Notes: generated by a model from the letters alone, not told the origin. DNA of 64,000 nucleotides from Promicromonospora iranensis (GCF_028994775.1 NZ_JAJQMN010000014.1:53522-117521), one strand, 5' to 3'; shown: positions 16,701 to 25,785, counted from the stretch's first letter. Translations and numbers: made by a program.

Positions 16701-17983
16701 TTGGGGTGGTTGTTCACGTACTGCATGACCTGGGTCCCGGCCGGCACACGATAGGTGTCGTCCCAGTTGGTCCCACCCGCACCGGTGAACTCCCGGTACC
16801 ACGGCGCGGCCCAACGACCAGGCAGCACATAGGACTTGCTCGTGGAGTTGTTCCCGGCCAGGTCGGTGAACGTCAGGCCGGTCGTCGAGGTGTAGGTCGG
16901 CGCGTTGGACTGCAGGGTGACCGAGCCGGCCTGGTTGGTCGCGACGTGGAGCCAGATGCTGCCGCTGGCAATGTAGTTCCAGTCCGTCGGCAGCGGGTCG
17001 CGCGCGACGGTGGAGTCGTACTTCGGCACGTTCGCGAGGTCGTAGTTGATGCCGCTCAGCGTCAGGTCGAAGGCGCCTGGCTGACCCGCCACCGGCGTCA
17101 GCGTACAGCTGTCCACGAAGGACGTCTGCTGGTCGGCGGGGTAGTTCGGCAGCTCCGACCACGGGACCCCGCTGGCCCGGTTGGCGTTGAACGGGGAACA
17201 GCCCACGTCACCATAGATGCCCGTGCCGACCGTCACGGCTGCGCCGTTGCTCTCGGTCAGCCGAAGCCGGTAGGTCACGCTGTCAGGACCGGGGTCCGAT
17301 CCCTTGCCCAGCCGCAGCGCCCACTGCAGGTCGAGGTCGACCGCGGTGTAGGTCCCGTTCCATACGTAGTACTGGGTGTTGCCGCCGAACTGCATGTCCA
17401 GCGAGAAGTCGTTCACGATCTCGATCGGGTCCAGCGGCAGCTCCTGGCCGTTGATCTCACCGACCACGGTGAGCTCTTCACCCGTCTCGCCGTCGACCAC
17501 CACCGGCGTCTGCACCACGACGGCGGTGCCCTGCACGACGGTGCCCAGGTTGCAGGTCAACGTCTTGCCGTCCTCAGAGATCGCCGAGACCGGATCGACG
17601 TCCGCGGTGAGGCAGACGTCGGGAATCTCGTTGAACCGTCCCTTGTCCAAGGTGGCGGTGAAGGTCACGTTCTCGACCGGCTCGTTCGCCGGTGCCTCCT
17701 CGTCGTCGTTGACGTTGACCCGCCACACGGCGTTGACCACGTCACCGCGCCCCACCGTGACCGGCGTGCCCTCCTCCCACTCACCCGCGATCTCGTACAC
17801 GGTCTCGGCGTACGCCGGCGCCGGCGCCGTGACCAGCCCGCCGCAGGCCGTCACGGCGACCATCGCACCGCCGACCAAGCGTCTGAGCAGGCGCTGCCGG
17901 GTACCACGGGTCCCCTGCGCTACCTCTGAGTGACGGCCTCTTCTCCTGCGACCGGTGCGACGGTCTTGTGACGGACTGTGCAT
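13796..17983 (-). CDS. Large DUF11-repeat cell-surface protein with LAxTG sorting signal
   Basis: 1395 residues. A long basic N-terminal signal (RRRRGRH...LLRRLVGGAMVAVTACGGL...APAYA, cleavage near residue 55) leads to a ~550-residue beta-rich head containing paired cysteines (CLTADV, GCSPFNA, CTLTPVAG), then at least four DUF11/isopeptide-like repeats (starting AIQKSADRSTVRPGE, LKKYVQDLDG, HEKTLISAKP and DITKSVLGDP). The C-terminus has a Pro/Lys/Glu-rich wall spacer (KEPKEPGKPVEPADPVKPG), LAMTG, a membrane helix and an RRRDVG tail. LAxTG is the motif used by class E sortases of high-GC actinobacteria. ATG 17983 is preceded by AAAGGA. Likely anchored in the cell wall as an adhesin or coat; no sortase gene is in the window. 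Confidence 0.85.
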   Translation of the reverse strand: MHSPSQDRRTGRRRRGRHSEVAQGTRGTRQRLLRRLVGGAMVAVTACGGLVTAPAPAYAETVYEIAGEWEEGTPVTVGRGDVVNAVWRVNVNDDEEAPANEPVENVTFTATLDKGRFNEIPDVCLTADVDPVSAISEDGKTLTCNLGTVVQGTAVVVQTPVVVDGETGEELTVVGEINGQELPLDPIEIVNDFSLDMQFGGNTQYYVWNGTYTAVDLDLQWALRLGKGSDPGPDSVTYRLRLTESNGAAVTVGTGIYGDVGCSPFNANRASGVPWSELPNYPADQQTSFVDSCTLTPVAGQPGAFDLTLSGINYDLANVPKYDSTVARDPLPTDWNYIASGSIWLHVATNQAGSVTLQSNAPTYTSTTGLTFTDLAGNNSTSKSYVLPGRWAAPWYREFTGAGGTNWDDTYRVPAGTQVMQYVNNHPNLLNAPPSATHGQCLVFDTDYVDYSPRPEGQWAMILGFSPTDGGRGSGELENPPALQYYVGNVGDPNAFNCGSDPANWTTTEPADLTTVGAVRILYPDSLPASEGWNGIQLRAYPTVEDDVATGQDVWMFASVYNPVSGVWEGPGEPWNSQVVTPTPDARYPHTNGRRDILRIIYANPAIQKSADRSTVRPGEPATFTLTYSANGSGALPDTVDDYSIVDTLPVGMTYVGGSADPEPTVTTNGEGQQVLTWNLDGVPTNEPQELTYQAVAGNSVEAGQVLTNTVTSSLAGETSRPATAQVTISSSGNTLIAKTTDQWFIANPDGSGNGTGSWTVTLKSEDPLPQAYTDTIDVLPYNGDGRGTDFEGTYRVTDVEVPEGATVYYTEADPATLSDDPADESNGAAGDPDGNTVGWTTTRPENPTAVRVIGGELPPGATLAFHINIETEGADPGDTWVNRSQARAEHTRLVMRTSEPLTMGTMYSASLKKYVQDLDGQWRDANDVADYPVFRDGDTIRYRIVVENTGQGTLTDVVVSDDKQPELGSFTIDSLEPGASESHEFEITADASSGESIVNTACAEAAQPDDSEEPPTINCDPAGLTIVGDPAHEKTLISAKPIGDGQWEVVYGIEVTNTKAAATSYTLDDELHFAEAAAITSAEVTVSPDGVTLAEPAWDGQENLTVASAVPLLGNEDSGYEPHRYELTVIADVPLQVPGAGTADDPTTCGPDGDDSDTAFNNTSAMTDPAGQVEDDQACAPIPSIDITKSVLGDPVAGKDRAWTITYEIKATNSGDADGKYTLTDRLRFGAGIEVTSADVTATPKGVTAAKSWTGQGIDGDDANVVASDVNLRAGATHTYRVKVQATVDGDAANESTFTCPPSGSGKPGGFANTAGIGHNDLTDSADACATPKEPKEPGKPVEPADPVKPGTPSDPPPLAMTGANIGWIAAGAALLILLGAAALVLAHRRRDVG

Positions 17984-18134
17984 GGCTGTCCTTTCGTATT
18001 CGCACGCGTCGCTCGCGTGCTGGCTGCTCCCTCCACAGACGTCGACGGTTCGACCTGGTGACGGGACGACACCGGACCTGCCGCCTGACATCGCGCCCAC
18101 AGTCCCCCGATGCCGTCGTCGGAGCCGAACCGGG

Positions 18135-18154
18135 TTACGATGAACATCGGTTCA
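18135..18154 (+). promoter_or_regulatory. Promoter with TetR-like operator upstream of 18190
   Basis: TGAAC (18141-18145) and GTTCA (18150-18154) form an inverted repeat with a 4-nt centre. It overlaps the -10-like TTACGAT ending at 18141. The position, ~40 bp before the TetR start, suggests an autoregulatory operator. Confidence 0.5.
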
Positions 18155-18189
18155 TTGAACGCCCGGATCGCGAATGCCGAGGAGGCCCC

Positions 18190-18828
18190 ATGCCACGCAC
18201 CGCCGAGCAGAACGAGGCGCTGCGGGCCGCGACGCGGGAGACGGTGCAGACCGCCGCCATCCGCGTCTTCGCCAGGGACGGGTTCGCCGCCGCGAGCATC
18301 CGCACCATCGCCACGGAGGCGGGCCTGAGCGTCGGTTCCATCTATCGTCACTACGCGACGAAGCACGAGCTGTTCGACGAGTTCCTCGACCAGGCCACGG
18401 GCGGTCTCGCTGCGGCGGCCGCACGCCTCGAGGGACCGGGCCTGCCGCTCGACCTGATCCGCGAGTTCACCGTCGGCTACCTGGCGGACCTGGCCACCGA
18501 CAAGGGCGCCGCGGAGTTCTTCGAGGTCGTCAACCAGGGATTCAGCACCGACACCCCCGCCGGCACGAGGGCACGGCTCCTGGCGCCGCACCGCTCGCTC
18601 TGGCAGGCCTTCTCCGCCGTCGTACGGCGGGGCCAGGAGGCCGGCCAGCTCGCTGACGGCGACCCCGAGACCATGACGGTGTGCTACTTCGCGACGCTCT
18701 CCGGCCTCACCACCATGTGCCTCGCGCTGCACGACGAACTGACCATGCCCAGCGCCGACCTGGTGCTCCGCACACTCACGGCAGGGAGCGACGATGATCG
18801 AGGTCAAGCGCGGCGACGAGCTCGGTGA
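18190..18828 (+). CDS. TetR/AcrR family transcriptional regulator
   Basis: 212 residues. N-terminal helix-turn-helix: AAIRVFARDGFAAASIRTIATEAGLSVGSIYRHYATKHELFDEFL, residues ~20-65, a textbook TetR domain. The C-terminal ligand domain is all-helical and not recognisable to a subfamily. ATG 18190 follows AGGAGG at 18180-18185; an upstream open frame is shadow. The acetyltransferase gene starts inside its 3' end, so the two are one transcript and the acetyltransferase is a probable target through autoregulation. Confidence 0.88.
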   Translation: MPRTAEQNEALRAATRETVQTAAIRVFARDGFAAASIRTIATEAGLSVGSIYRHYATKHELFDEFLDQATGGLAAAAARLEGPGLPLDLIREFTVGYLADLATDKGAAEFFEVVNQGFSTDTPAGTRARLLAPHRSLWQAFSAVVRRGQEAGQLADGDPETMTVCYFATLSGLTTMCLALHDELTMPSADLVLRTLTAGSDDDRGQARRRAR

Positions 18829-19384
18829 GCCGTACCGGCGCGGAATCACCGACGTGCTCGTCCGCGGCTTCGCCGAGGACTTCGCCTACTTCTCCGGCGA
18901 CCCGCGCGAGCTCGTGGACACCTTCGCGCACATGGTGCTGCTCGACCGCTTCTACGTCGCGGTCGTGGACGGGGAGCCGGCGGCGATCGCCTCCGTGACC
19001 GAAGGCGCGCAGGAGTGTTTCGCCCCGCGGTGGGACGAGTTCCGGCAGCACCTCGGTCCCGTCCACGGTTCGACGAGCTACCTCATCGTCCGCAGCCAGT
19101 TCCTCGGGACCTACGACGGCGCACGGGACCGCCTTGCGGAGATCGGCTTCGTCACCACTGCCCCGCGGTTCCAGGGACGCGGCGTCGCGACCGCGCTCAT
19201 GCGGCACCTGCTGGCCCTGCCGGAGTACGAGGAGTACGTCCTCCGCGACATCAAGGACACGAACGCTCCCGCCCTGGGCCTGTACGCGAAGCTCGGCTTC
19301 GGGGAGTCCGCCCGCCGTCCGGTCCGGTTCACGAAGCGGGCGGGCTTCTCCGCCTACGTCTCCATGGGTCTTGTGCAGGGCTGA
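18794..19384 (+). CDS. GNAT family N-acetyltransferase
   Basis: 196 residues. The acetyl-CoA-binding motif A is seen as VTTAPRFQGRGVATALMRHLL (Q/R-x-x-G-x-G/A at RFQGRGVA), then NAPALGLYAKLGF, the family's C-terminal N-x-x-A-x-x-x-Y-x-k-x-G-F signature. Transfers acetyl from acetyl-CoA to an amine of unknown identity. Start ATG 18794 has AGGGAG upstream and overlaps the TetR gene by 35 bp. It converges with the ATPase gene with only 37 bp between stops and no obvious terminator. Confidence 0.88.
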   Translation: MIEVKRGDELGEPYRRGITDVLVRGFAEDFAYFSGDPRELVDTFAHMVLLDRFYVAVVDGEPAAIASVTEGAQECFAPRWDEFRQHLGPVHGSTSYLIVRSQFLGTYDGARDRLAEIGFVTTAPRFQGRGVATALMRHLLALPEYEEYVLRDIKDTNAPALGLYAKLGFGESARRPVRFTKRAGFSAYVSMGLVQG

Positions 19385-19421
19385 GTGGCGCCGTCCCGGT
19401 CACGACCCGTGTTCGTCGATG

Positions 19422-22301
19422 TCACGCGGGCTGCCGGCTCGTCCGTCGGTGCCGTGCGCGCCAGAGCAGCTTGCGGAGCTCGTCGAACCAGAGCACGGAG
19501 GACGCCATCGCGAGCGCCACGCCCCAGTGCGTGAGGTCGAGGCTCGCCGTCCCGAAGGCGGCCTGGAGGAACGGCACCTGGACGACGGCGATCTGGAGGA
19601 GCACGCCCAGGCCGATCGCGCCCCAGAGCCAGCGGTTGACGAAGATCCGGTGGAACGCGCTGATGCTCTCCGACCGGGAGTTGAGCACGTTAAACAGCTG
19701 GGCGAGCACGAGGGTGGTGAACCCCGCGGTGCGGGCCACGGTGAGGGAGTCGGTCCCCTCGACGAGGCCGCCCGGCAGGAAGATGTCGATGGTCAGCAGG
19801 GTGGCCACCCCCATGACGAGGCCGATGCTCAGGACCCCGATCCACATGCGCGCGTCGATGATCCGCTCGTGGGCGCCGCGCGGTGGCCGGGCCATGACGT
19901 CGTCCGTCTCGGGGTCCACGCCCATGGCCAGCGCCGGGCCGGAGTCGGTGACGAGGTTGATCCAGAGGATCTGGGTGGCGAGCAGCGGCACGACGACGGC
20001 CTCGCCGCCCGCCGCTCCCTCCAGGCCGATGACACCGGCCAGCAGTACGCCGAGCAGCACGGTGAACACCTCGCCCATGTTCGACGAGAGCAGGTAGCGC
20101 AGGAACTTCTTGATGTTGTCGAAGATGACGCGGCCCTGTCGCACGGCGGCGACGATGGTGGCGAAGTTGTCGTCGCCCAGGATCATCTTGGCCGACTCCT
20201 TCGTCACCTCCGTGCCGGTGACACCCATGGCCACGCCGATGTCGGCGGTCTTCAGGGCGGGCGCGTCGTTGACGCCGTCCCCCGTCATCGCGACGACGTG
20301 CCCGTCCGCCTGGAGCGCGTCCACGATCTGCAGCTTGTTCTGCGGAGCCACCCGGGCGTACACCGACACGGTCCGCGTGGTCTCGCGCAGGCCCGGTCCG
20401 TCGAGACCGTCCAGCTCGGTGCCGGTCACGGCGCGGGCGCCGGTCTCCACGATGCCCAGGTCGGTCGCGATCCGGGTGGCGGTGACCGGGTGGTCGCCGG
20501 TGATCATGATGACGCGGATACCGGCCCGGTGCGCCTCCGCGACCGCCGCCGTCACCTCGGGGCGTGGTGGGTCGATGATGCCGACGACGCCCAGGTAGAC
20601 CAGGTCCGCCTCCTGCTCCTCCAGGTCCTCGGGACCGAGGCCCTCGGCGACCCGGCGATAGGCGACGCCGAGGGTGCGGTACGCCCGGTCCGACAGCCGC
20701 TCGACCGCGTCGAGCGCCGCGGTGCGCCGCTCGTCATCGAGCGGGACGGTCTCCTCGCCCACCTGCACGGCGGTGCAGCGTCCGACCAGCACGTCGGGCG
20801 CGCCCTTGGTGACCAGCGCCCAGGAGCCCTCCCCCGGCGGGTCGACCAGCGCGGACATCATCTTGCGCTCGGAGGTGAAGGGGATCTCCCCGCGGCGCTC
20901 GAACTCAGCCACGCGGTCCACCGTGCCGGCGAGCTTGTGCGCGGCCACCAGGAAGGCGGCCTCCGTCGGGTCGCCCTGCACCGTCCATTCGCCGTCACGC
21001 TCGAGGAGCTGGGCGTCGTTGGCGAGCGAGCCTCCGCCCAGCACCATGGTCACCTCCCGGACGAGGCGGTCGTCGGTGAGCGGCTCGCCGTCGACGTCGG
21101 GGCCGGTGCGCACGTCGCCGTCGGGCCGGTAGCCCACGCCGGTGAGGGTGACCTCTCCGGAAGCGGTGACGATTCGCTGGATGGTCATCTCGTTCTTGGT
21201 CAGGGTGCCGGTCTTGTCGGACGCGATCACCGAGGCGGCGCCGAGAGTCTCCGCGGAGTGCAGCTTCTTGACCACGGCGTTGCGGCGCGCCATGGTCTGC
21301 ACGCCGACGGCCAGGACGACCGACAGGATGGCGGGCAGCCCTTCGGGGACGGCGGCCACGGCGAGCGACACGCCGAGGAGCAGCACGGTGACGAGGTCCG
21401 CCGCGGTGCGGACCTCGTTGACGAGCGCAGCGGCGACCATCACGACGACGGCGATGCCGATCACCGTGAGGCCCAGCATCTTGCCGACGCGCGCGATCTC
21501 CCGCTGCAGCGGCGTCATCTCCTCCTCGGTGGCGTCGAGCAGCTGCGCGATGGCGCCCATCTGGGTGGCCATGCCCGTTGCCACCACGACGGCGCGGCCC
21601 ACGCCCTGCGCCACCGCCGTGCCCTTGAAGACCATGTCGAACCGGTCGCCGAGCGGTGCCGCGGCCGGCAGGGCCGCCGCATCCTTGAGGACCGCCTCCG
21701 ACTCGCCCGTCAGCGACGCCTCCTGGACGCGGAGGGACGTCGCCGTCAGCAGCCGGGCGTCGGCGCCGACGGCATCGCCTTCGGCCAGCACCAGGATGTC
21801 CCCGCGGACCAGCTCGGCCGACCGCACCGTGAGCCGGCGGCCCTCGCGCAGCACGGTGGCGGTCGCCTCCGTCATGGACCGGAGCGCCGCGACGGCGTTC
21901 GCCGCCTTGCTCTCCTGGATCAGGCCGAGCACCGCGTTGAGCACGATGATGGCCGCGATCACCACGGCGTCCACGGGTACCCCGTCTGCGCCCTCGACCC
22001 ACCAGACGGCGACCGAGATGCCCACGGCGACCAGCAGGAGGGCGACCAGCGGGTCCCGGAACTGCTCGAGGACCTTGCGCCACAGCGGCACGGGTGGTCT
22101 GGACCGCAGCTCGTTCGGCCCGTCCGCCGCGAGGCGGCGCGCGGCCTCCGCGTCGCTCAGCCCGGTGGCGGGATCGACGCCGAGCTCGCGGACGACGTCG
22201 CCCGCGTCCTGCACCGACGGATCCGAGGGCAGGCCGACGCGTGGCCGGTCGGACGGCAGCTCGTCGGACGACGGCTGGTCGTGCTGGCTCGGTGTGGACA
22301 C
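19422..22301 (-). CDS. P-type Ca2+-transporting ATPase (SERCA/PMR1-like)
   Basis: 959 residues, full length for a P2-type pump. In order: cation ATPase N-terminal domain; TGES actuator loop (ASLTGESEAVLK); PEGLP in M4 (AAVPEGLPAILSV), the Ca2+/Na+/K+ group signature; the phosphorylated aspartate in DKTGTLTKNEMT; KGAPD nucleotide-binding loop; MITGDHPVTA; TGDGVNDAPALKTADIGVAMG; six C-terminal helices. The protein sits in the plasma membrane and probably exports Ca2+ (possibly Mn2+). Start GTG 22301 with GAGAGGAT upstream. The MmyB-like regulator gene ends 34 bp upstream on the same strand, so read-through from it is likely. Confidence 0.92.
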   Translation of the reverse strand: MSTPSQHDQPSSDELPSDRPRVGLPSDPSVQDAGDVVRELGVDPATGLSDAEAARRLAADGPNELRSRPPVPLWRKVLEQFRDPLVALLLVAVGISVAVWWVEGADGVPVDAVVIAAIIVLNAVLGLIQESKAANAVAALRSMTEATATVLREGRRLTVRSAELVRGDILVLAEGDAVGADARLLTATSLRVQEASLTGESEAVLKDAAALPAAAPLGDRFDMVFKGTAVAQGVGRAVVVATGMATQMGAIAQLLDATEEEMTPLQREIARVGKMLGLTVIGIAVVVMVAAALVNEVRTAADLVTVLLLGVSLAVAAVPEGLPAILSVVLAVGVQTMARRNAVVKKLHSAETLGAASVIASDKTGTLTKNEMTIQRIVTASGEVTLTGVGYRPDGDVRTGPDVDGEPLTDDRLVREVTMVLGGGSLANDAQLLERDGEWTVQGDPTEAAFLVAAHKLAGTVDRVAEFERRGEIPFTSERKMMSALVDPPGEGSWALVTKGAPDVLVGRCTAVQVGEETVPLDDERRTAALDAVERLSDRAYRTLGVAYRRVAEGLGPEDLEEQEADLVYLGVVGIIDPPRPEVTAAVAEAHRAGIRVIMITGDHPVTATRIATDLGIVETGARAVTGTELDGLDGPGLRETTRTVSVYARVAPQNKLQIVDALQADGHVVAMTGDGVNDAPALKTADIGVAMGVTGTEVTKESAKMILGDDNFATIVAAVRQGRVIFDNIKKFLRYLLSSNMGEVFTVLLGVLLAGVIGLEGAAGGEAVVVPLLATQILWINLVTDSGPALAMGVDPETDDVMARPPRGAHERIIDARMWIGVLSIGLVMGVATLLTIDIFLPGGLVEGTDSLTVARTAGFTTLVLAQLFNVLNSRSESISAFHRIFVNRWLWGAIGLGVLLQIAVVQVPFLQAAFGTASLDLTHWGVALAMASSVLWFDELRKLLWRARHRRTSRQPA

Positions 22302-22335
22302 ACCACGATCATCCTCTCCGCGGCGGTGGGTGGCT

Positions 22336-23175
22336 TCAGCGGAGCGACTGCGCGCCGATGACGGACAGGACCTGCAGCTTCTCGTAGCTCTCGGTGCCGG
22401 GGACCGCGGTGTAGACCATCAGGGAGTGGGCCTGGTCCGGATCGACCAGCCGCTGGCAGTTGAGCTCCAGGGCGCCGACCTCGGGGTGGACGAAGTGCTT
22501 GACCTGGTGGGGGTGGATCCCGATCTCGTGGTCGGCCCACACCCGTCGGAACTCCTCGCTGCTGTCCAGGAGCAGGTCCGCCAGATAGGCGGCCCGGGAG
22601 TCGGGCCCCCGGAGAGTGACGAGCCCACGCAGTCCGGCCGCATACATCCGGGTCATGAACGCGTGCTCCTCCGGGGCATAGATGGTCCGGGCGCTCGGGT
22701 CGGTGAACCACCGGTAGCCCATGCTGCGCGCGGGCCCGGTGTACCGGGTCGTGTCACCGGTGAGCGCGACGCCCATCGGCGTCTGCCGCAAGGTCTCGCC
22801 GAGCTCGGTGACGATCTCCGCGGGAGTGTCCTCCAAGCGGTCGAGGATGCGCAGCAGCCCGGGGTTGATGTGCTCGCTGGAAGTTCCCCTGGGTGGCGGG
22901 TTGTGCCCGGCGAGGCGGAACAGGTGGTCACGTTCATCGATCGACAGGTGCAGCCCCTGGGCGATCGAGGCGAGCATCTGCTGCGACGGCTGCGGGCCGC
23001 GCTCCCGCTCCAGGCGGGCGTAGTAGTCGGCCGACATGTTGCACAGCGTCGCGACCTCCTCGCGCCGTAGCCCGCTGGTCCTGCGTCGCTGGCCGCGGGG
23101 CATGCCGACGTCCTCCGGCTGCAGTGCCTCGCGCCGGTTGCGGAGAAAGCTCGCGAGCCCCGTCCGATCGATCAT
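22336..23175 (-). CDS. MmyB-like XRE-family transcriptional regulator (copy 1)
   Basis: 279 residues. N-terminal XRE helix-turn-helix (FLRNRREALQPEDVGMP...LRREEVATLCNMSADYYARLERERG), then a PAS-like MmyB ligand-binding domain (GPARSMGYRWFTDPSAR..., HPEVGALELNCQRLVDPDQAHSLMVYTAVPG). Members of this actinobacterial family regulate antibiotic or fatty-acid-linked genes, and one has been seen with a bound fatty acid. ATG 23175 has AGGGGAG upstream. It is divergent from an SDR-MFS operon whose promoter carries the GATCGnnAGGyCCTG box (23306-23324), its most likely target. Very similar to the regulator at 38386. Confidence 0.9.
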   Translation of the reverse strand: MIDRTGLASFLRNRREALQPEDVGMPRGQRRRTSGLRREEVATLCNMSADYYARLERERGPQPSQQMLASIAQGLHLSIDERDHLFRLAGHNPPPRGTSSEHINPGLLRILDRLEDTPAEIVTELGETLRQTPMGVALTGDTTRYTGPARSMGYRWFTDPSARTIYAPEEHAFMTRMYAAGLRGLVTLRGPDSRAAYLADLLLDSSEEFRRVWADHEIGIHPHQVKHFVHPEVGALELNCQRLVDPDQAHSLMVYTAVPGTESYEKLQVLSVIGAQSLR

Positions 23176-23305
23176 GTCGCTCCCCTTTTTCTTGAAGTAC
23201 TGCCTCGTTTGTATCCCGTGCGGCGGACGGTAGCCACGGCCCGGCGATCCCCCCTTACGGCCCGGCCACCCGATGCCGAAAGGAACCGTGACCTCGTGAG
23301 CCTGT

Positions 23306-23324
23306 GATCGGGAGGTCCTGGATA
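23306..23324 (+). promoter_or_regulatory. MmyB-type box, site A (upstream of SDR 23397)
   Basis: GATCGGGAGGTCCTGGATA, one of five matches to GATCGnnAGGyCCTGrATr in the window. Lies 72 bp before the SDR start, in the region shared with the divergent MmyB-like regulator. Proposed operator or activator box. Confidence 0.65.
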
Positions 23325-23396
23325 GGTCTGCGCCGTCCGCCAAGGATCAGGGCCATGGCCGACGAACGGCCCATGACGACCCCAAGGAGCAGAGCG

Positions 23397-24341
23397 ATGC
23401 CACGCACACCGATCGACATCACCATCCCCGACCTGACGGGCAAACGCGCGCTGGTCACCGGCGCCAGCGACGGCATGGGCCTGGGCATGGCCGGGCGTCT
23501 GGCCGCCGCGGGTGCGGAGGTCATCATGCCCGTGCGCAACAGGACCAAGGGCGAGGCCGCGATCACCCGGATCAACCGGGCCGCCCCCGGCGCCAAGGTC
23601 TCGCTGTGCGACCTCGACCTCGCGTCGCTGGAGTCCGTTGCAGCTCTGGGCGACACCCTGCGCAAGGAGGGGCGGCCGATCCATCTCCTGATCAACAACG
23701 CGGGCGTGATGCGGCCGCCGCAGCGGCTGACCACGGTCGACGGGTTCGAGCTGCAGCTCGGCACCAACCACCTGGGCCACTTCGCCCTGGTCGCCCACCT
23801 GCTGCCCCTGCTGCGCGCCGGGCGCGCTCGGGTGACCTCCCAGGTCAGCGTCGCCTCGGCCAGCGGCTCCATCAACTGGCCCGATCTGAACTGGGAGCGT
23901 TCGTACAACGTCATGCACGCGTACCGCCAGTCCAAGATCACGCTCGGGCTGTTCGGCCTGGAGCTGGAACGCCGCAGCCGGGCGGGCGGCTGGGGCATCA
24001 CCAGCAACCTTTCCCACCCCGGGGTCGCCCCCACCAGCCTCCTGGCTGCCCGCCCCGAGCTCGGCCGCACCGAGGACACGCCCCACATCCGGCGGATCCG
24101 CTGGCTCTCGGAGCACGGCGTCCTGCTGGGCACCATCGAGACCGCGATGCTGCCCGCCCTCCTGGCCGCGACCGATCCTGCCGCCAAGCCTGGCACGCTG
24201 TACGGGCCCAGCGGTCCGGGCACCCTGGGCGGCGCGCCCGCCGAGCAGCGGATGCACCGGCCGCTGCGCAGCCTCACCGAGGCCGCCCGCATCTGGCAGG
24301 TGTCCGAGGAGCTGACGAAGACCTCCTTCCCGACCGCGTGA
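23397..24341 (+). CDS. Short-chain dehydrogenase/reductase (copy 1)
   Basis: 314 residues, extended SDR. T-G-x-x-x-G-x-G cofactor loop ([11 protein letters not shown], ~residue 18), NNAG (INNAGVM), catalytic serine region TSQVSVAS, and Y-x-x-x-K (YRQSK). Oxidises or reduces a carbonyl/alcohol with NAD(P)(H); substrate unknown. ATG 23397 has AAGGAG seven bases upstream. The opening [15 protein letters not shown] is almost identical to the SDR at 25843, so one is a duplicate of the other. An MFS transporter follows by 52 bp in the same operon. Confidence 0.9.
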   Translation: MPRTPIDITIPDLTGKRALVTGASDGMGLGMAGRLAAAGAEVIMPVRNRTKGEAAITRINRAAPGAKVSLCDLDLASLESVAALGDTLRKEGRPIHLLINNAGVMRPPQRLTTVDGFELQLGTNHLGHFALVAHLLPLLRAGRARVTSQVSVASASGSINWPDLNWERSYNVMHAYRQSKITLGLFGLELERRSRAGGWGITSNLSHPGVAPTSLLAARPELGRTEDTPHIRRIRWLSEHGVLLGTIETAMLPALLAATDPAAKPGTLYGPSGPGTLGGAPAEQRMHRPLRSLTEAARIWQVSEELTKTSFPTA

Positions 24342-24393
24342 CCGCACAGCCGACCACCGCGAGCCCCACGAGCCGAGCCGCAGGAGAAGCCGC

Positions 24394-25752
24394 ATGAGTT
24401 CTGTCACCCAGCCCGATCCCCGACGCCGAAGCCCCTGGTGGGTGGTCGTCGGCGCCGGCACAGCCAACGCCGTCGGCCCGCAGATGTACCTGGCCACCAC
24501 CGGCCTCTTCGTCCTGCCGATCGTCGAGGACACCGGGTTCAGCCGCACCACCGTCACCGGCGCGTACTCGGTCGCCGCCGTCGGCATGGTCATCGGTCTG
24601 ATCATCGTCAGCCGGCTCGTGGACCGGTACGCCGCCCGGTACATCCTCCTACCGAGCTTCGTGCTGTTCGCCGCCTCGATGGCCACGATCGGCCTGGTGC
24701 CGCCGGTCGAGGCGATCTACTTCATCCCGTGCTTCTTCGTCGGCTTCTTCGGGGGTGGGACCGCGATCCCCGCCACCCGCGTCGTCGTGAGCTGGTTCGA
24801 CAACAACCGTGCGCTCGCCGTCGGCATCGTCACGGGCATCATCGGCCTCGGCGCAGCGCTGGGCCCGGTGCTGGCGGGCGCGCTCATCGAGAGCGTCGGC
24901 TGGCGGCAGACCTACGGCTACATGGCACTGATCGCCGCCCTCGTGTCCGTCACGATGATCACCCTGTTCGTGCGCGGCCGCGCCGAGCGGCACGTGCGCG
25001 GACGACTGGTCCACGAGACCCACGTCGGAGACCGTGACGTCAGCCTGGAGCTCCCCGGCCTGACCTTCGCTCAATCGCTGCGCACCCGCCAGTTCTGGGG
25101 CATCGCGCTCGGCCTGGGCATGGTCGGCGTCGTGATCATCGGGCTCCAGGTCCACCTCGTGCCGATGATGACCGACCGCGGCCTGAGCAACGACCAGGCG
25201 GGCCAGCTGCTCGTCGTCTTCGGCCTGGCCTCGCTCGTGGGCCGCGTCGTCGGCGGCGTCATCATCGACCGCGTCCACGGCTCGGTCGTCGGACCGATCG
25301 TCATCCTCGCCCCCATCGCCGGGATGTTCTTTCTCGAGCCGCCCTTCTCCACCGCGGCTCTCGCGGTCGCGTTCATCGGCGTCGCGTTCGGCATCGAGGG
25401 TGACCTGCTCGCCCTGCTCATCACCCGGTACCTCGGCATGCGCAACTTCGGCCAGATCATCGGCCCGATCCAGGCCATGTTCATCCTCGGCAGCGCCGTC
25501 GGGCCGCTGCTCCTCGGGCTGGGCTACGACCAGCTGGGCTCCTACGACCCGGTCATCCCGGTCCTGATGGGCGTGCTCGTGGTCGGCGCGGTCCTCATCG
25601 CGACGCTGGGCCCCTACGTCTACCCGGCCGTGGACGGCTTCGACCGGCTCGCGGCACGCGACGAACTCGCTGCCGCCGAGGTGCTGAGCGACATCGCCGA
25701 GAGCCACGACGCCCCGTCATCGGGCCGTCCACGCCCCCAGGTCCACAGCTGA
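24394..25752 (+). CDS. MFS transporter
   Basis: 452 residues with about 12 membrane helices and a central cytoplasmic loop near residue 190-225 (FVRGRAERHVRGRLVHETHVGD). The motif between helices 2 and 3 reads VSRLVDRYAARYILL, a G-less variant of the MFS signature D-R-x-x-R/G-R. The overall pattern resembles monocarboxylate/OFA-type carriers. Probably exports or imports the substrate or product of the flanking SDRs. ATG 24394 is preceded by AGGAGA. It is sandwiched between two near-duplicate SDR genes. Confidence 0.85.
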   Translation: MSSVTQPDPRRRSPWWVVVGAGTANAVGPQMYLATTGLFVLPIVEDTGFSRTTVTGAYSVAAVGMVIGLIIVSRLVDRYAARYILLPSFVLFAASMATIGLVPPVEAIYFIPCFFVGFFGGGTAIPATRVVVSWFDNNRALAVGIVTGIIGLGAALGPVLAGALIESVGWRQTYGYMALIAALVSVTMITLFVRGRAERHVRGRLVHETHVGDRDVSLELPGLTFAQSLRTRQFWGIALGLGMVGVVIIGLQVHLVPMMTDRGLSNDQAGQLLVVFGLASLVGRVVGGVIIDRVHGSVVGPIVILAPIAGMFFLEPPFSTAALAVAFIGVAFGIEGDLLALLITRYLGMRNFGQIIGPIQAMFILGSAVGPLLLGLGYDQLGSYDPVIPVLMGVLVVGAVLIATLGPYVYPAVDGFDRLAARDELAAAEVLSDIAESHDAPSSGRPRPQVHS

Positions 25753-25766
25753 CGGGGACAGGGGCG

Positions 25767-25785
25767 GATCGACAGGCCCTGAATA
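25767..25785 (+). promoter_or_regulatory. MmyB-type box, site B (upstream of SDR 25843)
   Basis: GATCGACAGGCCCTGAATA, with the 9-bp palindrome CAGGCCCTG in its centre. It lies 57 bp upstream of the SDR start. The 29 bp from 25759 to 25787 are identical to the copy around site C at 39 kb. Confidence 0.7.

Noticed and set aside
19134..22361. 1075-residue + strand open frame over the P-type ATPase
   Set aside because: Antisense shadow of a gene with every P-type ATPase motif intact.
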